From assembly GCF_014946725.1 (NCBI RefSeq), contig NZ_JACFXY010000004.1, positions 186,001 through 250,000 of the forward strand: 64,000 nucleotides of DNA. The letters run 5' to 3'. How positions within the stretch are numbered: position 1 is the first letter of the stretch; the number at the start of each line of letters is the position of its first letter. Origin of the DNA: Mixta mediterraneensis. GTDB taxonomy: Bacteria > Pseudomonadota > Gammaproteobacteria > Enterobacterales > Enterobacteriaceae. The translations under genes and the position numbers were made by a program. The notes under the pieces are model-generated. The model had not been told where the DNA came from. It was given only the letters and a program-made list of their open reading frames with translations, and searched no databases. Shown piece by piece: positions 49,508-58,695 of the stretch.

Positions 49508-50941
49508 ATGCGCGATACAGAATTTACGTTTAAAAGTCTTATCACCAAATTATTGTTAGCTTGCTCAGATTTAATTTGTTTCAACGCAGCCTTATTTATT
49601 GCGCTGGCGCTCATTAATATGATGTCTGAATCGCCACTGGCAGATATATCTGAAAAAGAAATCAATTTAAAAATAGTTACGCATATTTGTTTGTCAATTA
49701 TTTGCGTAGGGTGGTTCTGGGTAAGATTGCGTCACTATACTTACCGCAAGCCGTTCTGGTTCGAATTAAAAGAAATATTTCGTACTATTCTGATATTCTC
49801 CATCATCGATCTTTCGATTACAGCTTTATCACAATGGCAAATGTCGCGCTTCGTCTGGTTATTAACCTGGGTTCTGGCAATTATCTTAATTCCGAGCTGC
49901 CGCGCACTTTCCAGGCGTCTGTTAAATCAATACGGCTTGTGGAAAAAACAAACCATTATTATCGGCAGCAGTAAAAATGCCCATGAAGCCTGGCAGGCGC
50001 TGCAGAGTGAAGAGGGAATGGGTTTTGACGTTATCGCTTTTTACGATGTAGATGGCAGCTGTTCGCAAAGTAGCCTTTCCGGTGTGCCGGTGCTGCGTGA
50101 CGAACAAGAGTTGTGGAGGCTGACCAATAGCGAAACGCAGTTTATCGTGGCGGTAGAATTCGAACAAAGCCAGTATCGTGACATGTGGCTGAAATCACTG
50201 TCGATGCACAACTGCCGCTCCGTGTCTGTTATCCCAACCCTGCGTGGCGTACCACTTTATGGCACCGATATGGCGTATATCTTCAGCCATGAAGTGATGA
50301 TCCTCCGCGTCCAGAATAACCTGGCAAAACGGACGTCACGTTTTCTGAAACGCGCTTTCGATATTGTCGGCGCGCTCTCCATTATAGTGCTGCTTATGCC
50401 TGCGCTGCTGGTGCTTGGCTTCCTGGTTGGACGCGACGGTGGCCCGCCGATTTACGGTCACGAGCGTGTCGGCTTAAACGGACGTAAGTTTAAGTGCCTT
50501 AAGTTCCGCTCAATGGTCATCAATTCTAAAGAAGTGCTGGAAGAGGTGCTGCGCACCGATCCGGTCGCGCGTGCGGAATGGGATAAAGACTTCAAACTGA
50601 AGAACGATCCTCGTATTACGAAAGTCGGCCATTTCATCCGTAAAACCAGTCTCGACGAACTTCCGCAGCTGTGGAATGTGGTGCGCGGCGACATGAGTCT
50701 GGTTGGCCCGCGGCCCGTAATTGAAGATGAACTCTGCCGTTATGCCGGTAATGTCGATTACTACCTGATGGCAAAACCAGGCATGACGGGATTGTGGCAG
50801 GTCAGCGGTCGTAATGACGTTGATTATGAAACACGTGTCTACTTCGACTCGTGGTATGTTAAAAACTGGTCTCTGTGGAATGATATTGCCATTCTGTTTA
50901 AAACAGTGGGGGTTGTACTGAAACGGGATGGTGCGTATTGA
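49508..50941 (+). CDS. amsG: Undecaprenyl-phosphate sugar-phosphate transferase (AmsG/WbaP type)
   Basis: 477 aa, as AmsG. It starts EPS repeat synthesis by moving a hexose-1-phosphate (galactose in amylovoran and stewartan) from UDP-sugar to undecaprenyl phosphate. Four N-terminal membrane helices, a nucleotide-binding-like central region (about 145-265), a fifth hydrophobic helix (near 285-305) and the C-terminal bacterial sugar transferase domain with GHERVGLNGRKFKCLKFRSM, KTSLDELPQLWNVVRGDMSL and VGPRPV are visible. First gene after the leader; a hairpin (50959-50977) lies in the 286 bp before wza. In other species called cpsA or wceG1. Confidence 0.93.
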   Translation: MRDTEFTFKSLITKLLLACSDLICFNAALFIALALINMMSESPLADISEKEINLKIVTHICLSIICVGWFWVRLRHYTYRKPFWFELKEIFRTILIFSIIDLSITALSQWQMSRFVWLLTWVLAIILIPSCRALSRRLLNQYGLWKKQTIIIGSSKNAHEAWQALQSEEGMGFDVIAFYDVDGSCSQSSLSGVPVLRDEQELWRLTNSETQFIVAVEFEQSQYRDMWLKSLSMHNCRSVSVIPTLRGVPLYGTDMAYIFSHEVMILRVQNNLAKRTSRFLKRAFDIVGALSIIVLLMPALLVLGFLVGRDGGPPIYGHERVGLNGRKFKCLKFRSMVINSKEVLEEVLRTDPVARAEWDKDFKLKNDPRITKVGHFIRKTSLDELPQLWNVVRGDMSLVGPRPVIEDELCRYAGNVDYYLMAKPGMTGLWQVSGRNDVDYETRVYFDSWYVKNWSLWNDIAILFKTVGVVLKRDGAY

Positions 50942-50958
50942 TCATGGGGCGAGCAGGG

Positions 50959-50977
50959 GAGCGTAATGCGGACGCTC
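50959..50977 (+). terminator. Hairpin between amsG and wza
   Basis: A 6-bp stem gagcgt/acgctc with a 7-nt loop, followed by tcttatt. It is a weak terminator-like element in the 286-bp gap; might modulate readthrough or mark RNA processing. Confidence 0.35.
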
Positions 50978-51227
50978 TCTTATTAAGGGCCGTTGTTAGG
51001 CGTGTCATTAGCAGCCCTGTTCAGGGACGCATTAAGTCGTCATTTATAAATGGTAATAATGTACGTTGACTTATTTCGCCTTGCTGACCGGCAGCTACAT
51101 AAAAGACAGGAGCAAAGGATAATGAACGACAGGTTCAGTGCTTAATCAGGTAATTTTACTTTTTGTTGGACGCTTACACAGCGGCGTATTCGCCTCTATC
51201 AATCAATAACTGATAGCGAAGATCTAA

Positions 51228-52367
51228 ATGATTACAATCAAAATGAAATTGATACCTTTATTGGTATCCGCCACTTTTCTCACTGGGTGTACGATCGAAC
51301 CGGGTCAACGCCTTTCCACATCGGGAAAAGATGTCATTGAGCAACAGGATAGCAACTTTGACATCGACAAATACGTTAACGTCTTTCCCTTAACGCCACG
51401 TCTGGTTGAGCAGATGCGTCCTAAGCCGCTGGTTGCCCAGGCCAACCCGGCATTACAAAACGAAATTCAAAACTATGAGTATCGCATTGGTATCGGCGAC
51501 GTTCTGACGGTAACGGTTTGGGATCACCCTGAGTTAACCACTCCCGCAGGTCAATACCGCAGCGCCAGCGATACCGGTAACTGGGTACATTCCGACGGGA
51601 CCATTTTTTATCCTTACATTGGTCGGGTTCGCGTAGCGGGCCGCACCGTGGGTGATGTACGTAATGAAGTTGCGCGTCGCCTGGCTCAGTATATTGAAAG
51701 CCCACAGGTTGACGTCAGTATCGCCTCCTTCAAATCGCAGAAAACCTACGTGACCGGCTCTGTTACCACCTCTGGTCAACAGCCGATCACGAACGTGCCA
51801 TTGACCATTCTGGATGCGATTAATGCCGCCGGCGGCCTGACCGCAGATGCCGACTGGCGCAATGTGGTGCTCACCCATAATGGCCACGAACAGCGTGTCT
51901 CCTTGCAGGCGCTGATGCAAAACGGCGATCTGAGCCAAAACCATCTGCTTTATCCCGGCGACATTCTGTATGTGCCGCGTAATGACGAGCTGAAGGTGTT
52001 CGTGATGGGTGAAGTGAAACAGCAAACCACGCTGAAGATGGATCGCAGCGGCATGACGCTGGCAGAAGCGTTAGGCAATGCACAAGGCATGGATCAAACC
52101 AGCTCAGACGCTACCGGCGTGTTTGTTATCCGTCCGATCCGCGGCACCGATCGTACCAAGATCGCCAACATCTATCAGTTGAATACCAAGGATGCGGCAT
52201 CCATGGTGATGGGCACCGAATTCCAACTGGAACCTTATGACATCGTTTATGTCACCTCCACGCCGCTCACGCGCTGGAACCGCGTAATTTCGCAACTGTT
52301 GCCAACCATCGCGGGTATCAACGATGCGAGCGAGGCCGCACTGCGTGTCCGCAATTGGTCTAACTAG
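51228..52367 (+). CDS. wza: Outer-membrane polysaccharide export lipoprotein Wza (AmsH)
   Basis: 379 aa, as in E. coli Wza. Forms the octameric outer-membrane channel for EPS export. The lipobox is LTGC with lipidated Cys at residue 21. The poly_export domain (about 85-165, beginning [21 protein letters not shown]) is followed by two SLBB domains (about 170-340; [20 protein letters not shown] is the first) and a C-terminal amphipathic helix ([13 protein letters not shown]). I keep the ATG at 51228; an internal ATG at 51243 has no ribosome-binding site. Nine bp before wzb. Confidence 0.95.
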   Translation: MITIKMKLIPLLVSATFLTGCTIEPGQRLSTSGKDVIEQQDSNFDIDKYVNVFPLTPRLVEQMRPKPLVAQANPALQNEIQNYEYRIGIGDVLTVTVWDHPELTTPAGQYRSASDTGNWVHSDGTIFYPYIGRVRVAGRTVGDVRNEVARRLAQYIESPQVDVSIASFKSQKTYVTGSVTTSGQQPITNVPLTILDAINAAGGLTADADWRNVVLTHNGHEQRVSLQALMQNGDLSQNHLLYPGDILYVPRNDELKVFVMGEVKQQTTLKMDRSGMTLAEALGNAQGMDQTSSDATGVFVIRPIRGTDRTKIANIYQLNTKDAASMVMGTEFQLEPYDIVYVTSTPLTRWNRVISQLLPTIAGINDASEAALRVRNWSN

Positions 52368-52375
52368 GTTCAACC

Positions 52376-52810
52376 ATGATTACGTCCGTGTTAGTCGTAT
52401 GCGTTGGCAATATTTGCCGCTCTCCTACCGGAGAGCGCCTGTTCAAACGTGCGCTTCCTCACACCCGTGTGGCCTCTGCAGGACTGGGTGCACTGAAAGG
52501 CTTTCCGGCCGATCAGACTGCCAGCGATGTGGCCGCCGTTCATGGCCTGTCGCTGGAAGGTCATCAGGCGCGGCAGTTAACGGCAGAAATGTGTCGTGAC
52601 TACGACCTGATTCTGGTGATGGAAAAGCACCATGTTGAGCAGGTAAATCGCATCGACCCGGCAGCACGTGGCAAAACCATGTTGCTTGGGCACTGGCTCA
52701 ATCAACGAGAAATTGCGGATCCGTACAAAAGAAGCCGTGAGGCCTTTGAAGAAGTTTACGGGTTACTGGACAACGCTACCCAGAAATGGGTCAACGTATT
52801 AAGCCGATAG
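52376..52810 (+). CDS. wzb: Low-molecular-weight protein-tyrosine phosphatase Wzb (AmsI)
   Basis: 144 aa. Cytosolic phosphatase that dephosphorylates Wzc to keep its phosphorylation cycling, needed for EPS export. P-loop CVGNICRS with catalytic C9 and R15 is at the N-terminus, and the general acid Asp is in IADPYKRSREAFEEVY near residue 117. Between wza and wzc as in all Wzy-type group 1 capsule and colanic-like clusters. Confidence 0.95.
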   Translation: MITSVLVVCVGNICRSPTGERLFKRALPHTRVASAGLGALKGFPADQTASDVAAVHGLSLEGHQARQLTAEMCRDYDLILVMEKHHVEQVNRIDPAARGKTMLLGHWLNQREIADPYKRSREAFEEVYGLLDNATQKWVNVLSR

Positions 52811-52822
52811 TTGGGATTATCC

Positions 52823-55000
52823 ATGAATATAAAAAATAAGGTTATGACCGCGCCGAGAGAGGATTCGAATGGGTGGGATCTGGCGCATCTTGTGGGACAG
52901 CTTATTGACCATCGCTGGATCATTGTTGCGGTTACCGCCTTCTTTATGTTGGTGGCAACGCTCTACACACTGTTCGCTACGCCGATTTATCGCGCTGATG
53001 CATTAGTACAGGTTGAGCAGAAAAACGCCAGCACGGTGCTGGACGATCTGCAAACCCTTCTGCCAGCAACGCCTGCGTCAGACGCAGAAATTCAGATCCT
53101 TGAATCACGTATGGTTATTGGTAAAACCGTCGAAGATTTGGGATTAGATACCGTTGTTGAGCAGAACGATTTCCCGGTTATCGGTAAAGGTTTATCCCGC
53201 CTGATGGGCAATAAGCCATTTGACCTGGCGATTTCTCGGCTGGAAATTCCCCGCACGATTGATAAGCGTAACGTCGAGCTGGAAGTGACGGGCCCAGATT
53301 CCTACACCGTCTCTAAAGATGGTGACGAGTTATTCAAAGGGAAAGTGGGTCAGCTGGAAAAGCACGGCGAAATTACCATGCTGGTCAGCGATATTAATGC
53401 GGATGAAGGCACGAGCTTCACCATCACGAAGCTGAACGAATTGCAGGCGATCAACACGGTGTTAAGCAACCTGTCCGTGGCGGATAAAGGCAAAGACACC
53501 GGTGTGTTAGGCCTGGAGTATTTGGGTGAAGATCCTGAAAAAACCAGCGCGACGCTTAATCAAATCGTCAACAATTACCTGCTGCAAAACGTTGAACGTA
53601 AGTCTGAACAAGCGGAAAAAAGCCTGGAATTCCTGCGCAAACAGTTACCGCAAGTGCGCGCTAAACTGGATGATGCTGAAAACAAGCTGAATACTTTCCG
53701 TCGTCAGAATGATTCCGTTGACCTGTCACTGGAAGCGAAATCGGCGTTAGACTCTTCAGTCAGCGTACAAAGCCAGCTAAACGAACTGACCTTCCGCGAA
53801 GCTGAAGTTTCTCAGTTGTTTACTAAAGATCACCCTACCTATCGCGCACTGCTGGAAAAACGTAAAACCCTGGAAGGTGAGCAGGCACAGCTGAATAAGA
53901 AAATTTCGCAGATGCCGCAAACGCAGCAGGAGATTTTACGTCTGACACGGGATGTGCAGTCAGGCCAGGAAATCTACATGCAGTTGCTGAATCGCCAACA
54001 AGAACTGGGCATTAGCAAAGCCAGCACCGTGGGTGATGTTCGCATCATTGATGGCGCTGAAACGGGCAACTCGCCGGTGGCACCGAAGAAAGCCTTAATC
54101 ATTGCTGCCAGTCTGATTCTCGGTCTGCTTGTTTCCGTTGGTCTGGTTCTGCTGAAAGCATTACTGCATCACGGTATCGAAAACCCGGAGCAGCTGGAAG
54201 AGTTAGGCATGAACGTGTACGCCAGCGTCCCGCTTTCCGAATGGCAACGTAAGAAAGACACCGAAGCCCTGGCGCGTCGGGGCCATAAGGTTAAAAGCGA
54301 CCCGCACGATACGCTGCTGGCGCTGGGCAATCCAACGGATCTGTCGATTGAAGCAATCCGTAGCCTGCGTACCAGCCTGCACTTCGCGATGATGGAAGCG
54401 AAGAACAACATCCTGATGATCACTGGCGCCAGTCCGGGTATTGGTAAAACCTTTATCTGTTCCAACCTGGCAACGCTGGTTTCGAAAGCGGGTCAGCGCG
54501 TGCTGTTTATTGATGGCGACATGCGTCGTGGTTATACCCTCGAACTGCTGGGGGCCGAAAACAAGTCAGGCTTGTCAAATGTGCTGACAGGCAAAACTGA
54601 ATTCAGTCCGGCTCTGATTCAGAAAGGCATTTACGGCTTTGATTTCCTGCCACGCGGCCAGGTTCCACCTAACCCTTCTGAGCTGCTGATGCATCGTCGC
54701 ATGGGCGAACTGCTCGACTGGGCAAACAAGAACTACGATTTGGTGCTGATTGATACGCCACCGATTCTGGCAGTAACTGACGCGTCAATCATTGGTAAGT
54801 TGGCTGGAACCTCGCTGATGGTGGCGCGTTTTGAAACCAACACCACCAAAGAAGTTGATGTGAGCTTTAAACGCTTTGCGCAAAACGGTATTGAGATTAA
54901 AGGTGTGATCCTCAACGCCGTAGTACGTAAAGCTGCCAACGCGTATGGATACGGTTACGACTATTACGATTATGAGTATGGCAAACCGACGAAGAGCTGA
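52823..55000 (+). CDS. wzc: Polysaccharide copolymerase / tyrosine autokinase Wzc (AmsA)
   Basis: 725 aa from ATG 52823 (the in-frame TTG at 52811 lacks support). Inner-membrane PCP-2a protein controlling EPS length and export. Two membrane helices (about 30-50 and 425-447) flank a periplasmic coiled-coil Wzz domain; the cytosolic BY-kinase domain has Walker A GASPGIGKTF near 535, Walker A' FIDGDMRRG near 563 and Walker B LVLIDTPPIL near 640. The Tyr-rich tail (YGYGYDYYDYEYG) is the autophosphorylation cluster. Downstream an intrinsic terminator precedes the next gene. Confidence 0.95.
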   Translation: MNIKNKVMTAPREDSNGWDLAHLVGQLIDHRWIIVAVTAFFMLVATLYTLFATPIYRADALVQVEQKNASTVLDDLQTLLPATPASDAEIQILESRMVIGKTVEDLGLDTVVEQNDFPVIGKGLSRLMGNKPFDLAISRLEIPRTIDKRNVELEVTGPDSYTVSKDGDELFKGKVGQLEKHGEITMLVSDINADEGTSFTITKLNELQAINTVLSNLSVADKGKDTGVLGLEYLGEDPEKTSATLNQIVNNYLLQNVERKSEQAEKSLEFLRKQLPQVRAKLDDAENKLNTFRRQNDSVDLSLEAKSALDSSVSVQSQLNELTFREAEVSQLFTKDHPTYRALLEKRKTLEGEQAQLNKKISQMPQTQQEILRLTRDVQSGQEIYMQLLNRQQELGISKASTVGDVRIIDGAETGNSPVAPKKALIIAASLILGLLVSVGLVLLKALLHHGIENPEQLEELGMNVYASVPLSEWQRKKDTEALARRGHKVKSDPHDTLLALGNPTDLSIEAIRSLRTSLHFAMMEAKNNILMITGASPGIGKTFICSNLATLVSKAGQRVLFIDGDMRRGYTLELLGAENKSGLSNVLTGKTEFSPALIQKGIYGFDFLPRGQVPPNPSELLMHRRMGELLDWANKNYDLVLIDTPPILAVTDASIIGKLAGTSLMVARFETNTTKEVDVSFKRFAQNGIEIKGVILNAVVRKAANAYGYGYDYYDYEYGKPTKS

Positions 55001-55149
55001 TAATTGAGTGGATAAAGGGAGCGGTGCGACCGCCCCTGAGATTGTTGACAGCAAGCCAGAACTGGTCACACAGGCCGATCGTAAAGAGCAAAAATATCCC
55101 TGACCGCCCGGCATGTGTTTCCGCGCTTCAGGTTTGTCAGCACTCTGGA

Positions 55150-55171
55150 GGCGGTTTTACCGCCCTTTTTT
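55150..55171 (+). terminator. Intrinsic terminator within the EPS operon after wzc
   Basis: A 6-bp G+C-rich stem ggcggt/accgcc with a short TTT loop is followed by C and six T. It lies 150 bp past the wzc stop. In an ops-led operon it would be the point at which RfaH-modified polymerase reads through, giving high wza-wzb-wzc and lower distal expression without RfaH. A hairpin after wzc is also reported in colanic acid clusters. Confidence 0.75.
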
Positions 55172-55396
55172 ATCGCACCGTTTGAACGACGACACGCAAC
55201 GATTTGCACAGGTGATTTTGAGTTTAACGCAAAAATCGCGACACAGCTGAAGTCGCAAAGTAAGCGCTAATCAACAGAACACATCAGCAACAGGACTGAT
55301 GTCCGCCCGTCATCTGCCGTTGGCGTGAGGTGCGAGACACGCTGAAAAATCAGCCGGGAAGGTAATCAGCGCAAGCCACTGTTAGCATGAGAACTT
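55172..55396. other. Non-coding gap between the wzc terminator and the polymerase gene
   Basis: About 225 bp with no frame I would call. It may hold a secondary promoter for the sugar-specific genes; I see no secure -35/-10 pair. Confidence 0.45.
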
Positions 55397-55417
55397 GTGG
55401 AATTAAGGAATTACACC

Positions 55418-56557
55418 ATGGCTCCATATTGGTATCTATCAGGGTTTTTGCTGTTGATTTCGCTGGTCGAAATCCTGCTGAAAAAAGACGAAAGAACAAC
55501 ACATATTCTTACCTATCTGCTTTGCATTGCCACCCTTACGCTAATTATTTTTGGCGGCATCCGTGGGCCTGGCACCGGGATGGATGACTACCAATACCGA
55601 AGCTTTTTTGATGATTTTATTCAGCGCATTCAGGTAAACGGCTTCTTTAATACGGTGGCTTTCTTTCGCTACGAGCCGTTAATTTTTGCCATTGCCTGGA
55701 TAACCAGCCTGATCTCGCATAATTCCAGCGCCTTTTTGCTTGTGTTTAGTCTTCTGGCGGTGGCAACCAACGCGACTTTCTTTAAGAAGATGTCGCCTTA
55801 TCCGATCATGGCGCTGGCGCTTTATTCGGCCCATATTTACATCAATAAGGATATGAACCAAATCCGCTTTGGATTGAGCTCAGCACTGTTCCTTGGTGTG
55901 TTATGGACTATTTATGTCAAGCGTTACTGGCTGGCGTTTGGCTTCTTTATTTTGTCATTCCTGAGCCACAATACCGCCGTAATGGTCGTCACCATTATCC
56001 CATTCCTGTTTATTCGAGAATCGCGCTGGTGGCCGGTAATCATTATTATTGTCAGTATTCCCCTGTCGAAAATCGGCGGGATGGGATTCGTGAACTTAAT
56101 TGCCGGGCATTTAGGGTCATTAGGGGAAAGGGCGGCAAGCTATAACCATGATAACTCTGTGGCGGCAGAAACGGGCAGCGTGTTTTCTATTTCCAACCTG
56201 AAAAACGTCGCACTGGTATTTATCTTTGTTTATTACATGCTGGGCAATCAGCTCAAACGTGATAATTATGATGTTTTCCGTTTAAACTACCTGCTGATAC
56301 TGACCTTCGCCATTGGCGGCGGCATCAGGATCTTCTTCTATAACTATTCATCAGGCGCACGCTTGTCGAACTATTTATTACAGGTTGAGCCGATTATTTT
56401 AACGTCGTTGATTTATCAGTCAAAAAGAGTCTTGAAGCCTGCTTTTTTCGTGATGTTTGTTTTCTTTCTCGTTTATTATCTCTATTACAACACCATTTCA
56501 CTTAAGCAGGCCGTTGTCGGCTATGAAGTTGCGCGTGAGTTTAAATTGTTTCATTAA
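55418..56557 (+). CDS. amsC: EPS repeat-unit polymerase, Wzy-like (AmsC/WceL)
   Basis: 379 aa with ten or more membrane segments and a large loop, of the EpsG/O-antigen polymerase type; AmsC and stewartan WceL are the obvious relatives by position. N-terminal FLLLISLVEILLKKDERTTH and the loop GGIRGPGTGMDDYQYRSFF near residues 47-65 are typical. The periplasmic loop and C-terminal cluster are conserved only loosely in this family. ATG 55418 has AAGGA 8 nt upstream; the ORF's GTG 21 bp earlier is not used. Assigned by topology and place; sequence signatures alone are weak. Confidence 0.82.
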   Translation: MAPYWYLSGFLLLISLVEILLKKDERTTHILTYLLCIATLTLIIFGGIRGPGTGMDDYQYRSFFDDFIQRIQVNGFFNTVAFFRYEPLIFAIAWITSLISHNSSAFLLVFSLLAVATNATFFKKMSPYPIMALALYSAHIYINKDMNQIRFGLSSALFLGVLWTIYVKRYWLAFGFFILSFLSHNTAVMVVTIIPFLFIRESRWWPVIIIIVSIPLSKIGGMGFVNLIAGHLGSLGERAASYNHDNSVAAETGSVFSISNLKNVALVFIFVYYMLGNQLKRDNYDVFRLNYLLILTFAIGGGIRIFFYNYSSGARLSNYLLQVEPIILTSLIYQSKRVLKPAFFVMFVFFLVYYLYYNTISLKQAVVGYEVAREFKLFH

Positions 56558-56899
56558 TATGAACGGGGTAGGAAAGAAAGCTGGATTGCCATTCAGATGA
56601 CTGCGCCGCTACTGGCGCAGTCTGTCAGCCATTATGGCCTTTCAATAATGTAATGCTTTTTTGCATGGTTTATTTTACGTGCGCTTTCTTGTCCCAGTGG
56701 GATGCCTAATGAAAGCGAGATAAAACGTATTTCCGGCTTGTGCGTATTGCAGACGGCTATCAACGCATCTTCTCGTTTATCCCACGATTACATTTTGGCG
56801 ATCGCTGTGTCGCCGTCAAATTAGGACATCACCGGTTCCCCTTAATCGTCCAACCATTATATCTTTGACTTTGGAAATTTTTTGAATGAGGTGCTGGCA
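56558..56899. other. Long non-coding gap between the polymerase and first glycosyltransferase
   Basis: About 340 bp. A 9-bp hairpin gactgcgcc/ggcgcagtc lies at 56599-56622, without a T tract. A 40-codon frame at 56702-56824 (MPNESEIKRISGL...) has no ribosome-binding site and no recognised family, so I do not call it. The gap is unusually long for the middle of this operon. Confidence 0.45.
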
Positions 56900-57817
56900 A
56901 TGAAGGATATTCGCTTCTCCATCGTAATTCCGGCTTATAACGCATCAGAATCGATCGTGACGACGCTGGATTGCGTCAAGGCGCAAAGTTATCGCAATTT
57001 TGAAGTGATTATCGTAGATGATAAATCCATTGATGCAGCGGCGCTGGCTGAGGTGGTTCGCAGTGAGCGCTATCAGGAGCTGGATATTAATCTGGTACTG
57101 TCCGACGTTAAGCTAAACGGTGCTGGCGCACGTAACAAAGGCATTGAATTAGCGACGGGTGATTACGTCAGTTTTCTTGATGCCGATGATGAATGGCACG
57201 CGGATAAGCTGCTGCGGGTCAGCGAGAAAATCGCTCAGCTGGAAGCGCAGGGCAAACAGAATTTTATCATTTTCAGCCAGGTGAATATTTACCAGGATGG
57301 CAGTTTTCTGAAAGTGATGCCGATGCAGCCGCCGGGTAAAGATGAAACTGTCGCTGAATACCTGTTTGGTTGTTACGGTTTTATTCAGACCAGCACCATT
57401 GTGTTGAAGCGTGAAGATGCAGCCAAAATCCAGTTTGATGCGCGCTACATTCGCCATCAGGATTATGATTTCTGCATTCGCGCTGACTGCCTGGGCTATG
57501 ACTTTATTATGATCGCCGCGCCGTTAGCCAATTACCACCTGGTCACCAAATTCGGTTCCAAACACAAAGGTGAATCGGTGAAGTATTCTATTTTCTGGCT
57601 CGACACCATGAAGCCGCATCTGACTCCGCGCGACATTCACACCTATAAAGCCTTCAAACTGCCGCTACGCTACAAAATGGACGGCAATTCCCTGATGGCA
57701 AGCGTGAGCTTTGCACGCTATTTCTTCCTCACCAACAAAGATAACCGTGCCTATTTTATGAATCGTCTGAAAGACAAGGTGAGGGCACGCTTTGGCGGAG
57801 AGAAAGCGCTCTCCTGA
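56900..57817 (+). CDS. amsB: Family 2 glycosyltransferase (AmsB/WceB-like)
   Basis: 305 aa. GT-A fold inverting glycosyltransferase: FSIVIPAYNASESIVTTLDC at residues 6-25, VIIVDDKSIDA near 42 and the metal-binding DXD segment SFLDADDEWHADK near 93. Probably adds one sugar to the undecaprenyl-linked EPS repeat in the cytosol. ATG 56900 is 9 nt after GAGG; the longer frame begins with TTG. AmsB is the first glycosyltransferase after the polymerase in the ams cluster; the sugar specificity is not visible. Confidence 0.85.
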   Translation: MKDIRFSIVIPAYNASESIVTTLDCVKAQSYRNFEVIIVDDKSIDAAALAEVVRSERYQELDINLVLSDVKLNGAGARNKGIELATGDYVSFLDADDEWHADKLLRVSEKIAQLEAQGKQNFIIFSQVNIYQDGSFLKVMPMQPPGKDETVAEYLFGCYGFIQTSTIVLKREDAAKIQFDARYIRHQDYDFCIRADCLGYDFIMIAAPLANYHLVTKFGSKHKGESVKYSIFWLDTMKPHLTPRDIHTYKAFKLPLRYKMDGNSLMASVSFARYFFLTNKDNRAYFMNRLKDKVRARFGGEKALS

Positions 57818-57893
57818 CGCCGGTTAGCTCATCATTGCTCCTGACCTCGGGAGCACATTCGCTATGCCTTTTTCTTTTTATCCAGGTATGAAA

Positions 57894-58646
57894 ATGAATA
57901 ATCATGTTGGAACCGTCGGCATTGTTATGCCTATGTATAATGCGCGTCAGACGGTATTACGCGCCGTGCAATCGGTTATCAATCAACGTTACGCAGACTG
58001 GCATCTTTACCTGATTAACGATAAATCCACCGACGATTCGCTGGATTATGTGCGCAAGCATTGTCAGGATGCACGCATCACCATTTTGGATAACGCGGTT
58101 AACATGGGCGCAGCAGAAACCCGAAACATTGGGCTGCGCGCGGCCAAAGAGGAAATTATCGCTTTCCTCGACAGCGACGACGAATGGCATGCTGACAAGC
58201 TACAGCAACAGGTGGCAGCAATAGCGGCCGGTGATGATTTTGTAATTACTGAATATCATTACAAAACGGCTAAAGCCGACCACGACATTACCTACACCAA
58301 ACCCTACCTACAACAAGAGAACTTTGTGAAGAAGCAGTACCGGATCTGCTTCTCATCGGTCTGTTTTCGCCGTCCTCCGCAGGGGATTTTTTTCCAGCGC
58401 AAAGGCCATGAAGATTTTCTCTTTCTCTACGAGTTATTCAGCCATTACAAACAAGCGCGACTGATCCAGTCAATACTGGTGAATTATTACGAATTGGGTG
58501 ACTCCCTTTCGCGAAACAAAAACAAAGCAGCAAAATGGCACCTCGAATTATTAAGAATTATCTATAAAAACAATCCGTTAAAAATCTATTACTATTACGG
58601 CTGGTATATGGTGAACGGTGTGCTGTTTACCCTGAAGCATCGTTAA
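57894..58646 (+). CDS. Family 2 glycosyltransferase (WceM-like)
   Basis: 250 aa. GT-2 with GTVGIVMPMYNARQTVLRAV near the start, LYLINDKSTDDS near 36 and IAFLDSDDEWHADKLQQQV near 83 as the acidic donor-binding motif. The C-terminal HxxxxDEFLFLYE-like stretch (KGHEDFLFLYELFSHY) contains the probable catalytic base region. Several starts are possible; I chose 57894 because CAGG is 7 nt upstream, but 57888 and 57864 cannot be excluded. Adds a sugar of the repeat; acceptor unknown. The place and type fit stewartan wceM. Confidence 0.82.
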   Translation: MNNHVGTVGIVMPMYNARQTVLRAVQSVINQRYADWHLYLINDKSTDDSLDYVRKHCQDARITILDNAVNMGAAETRNIGLRAAKEEIIAFLDSDDEWHADKLQQQVAAIAAGDDFVITEYHYKTAKADHDITYTKPYLQQENFVKKQYRICFSSVCFRRPPQGIFFQRKGHEDFLFLYELFSHYKQARLIQSILVNYYELGDSLSRNKNKAAKWHLELLRIIYKNNPLKIYYYYGWYMVNGVLFTLKHR

Positions 58647-58695
58647 ACTGATCGGCAGGATTGTCTTTTTACTCTTTTGAAGTGGGTAACGTTAC

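Noticed and set aside
56702..56824. 40-codon ORF in the EPS operon gap
   Set aside because: No ribosome-binding site; open length is expected by chance.
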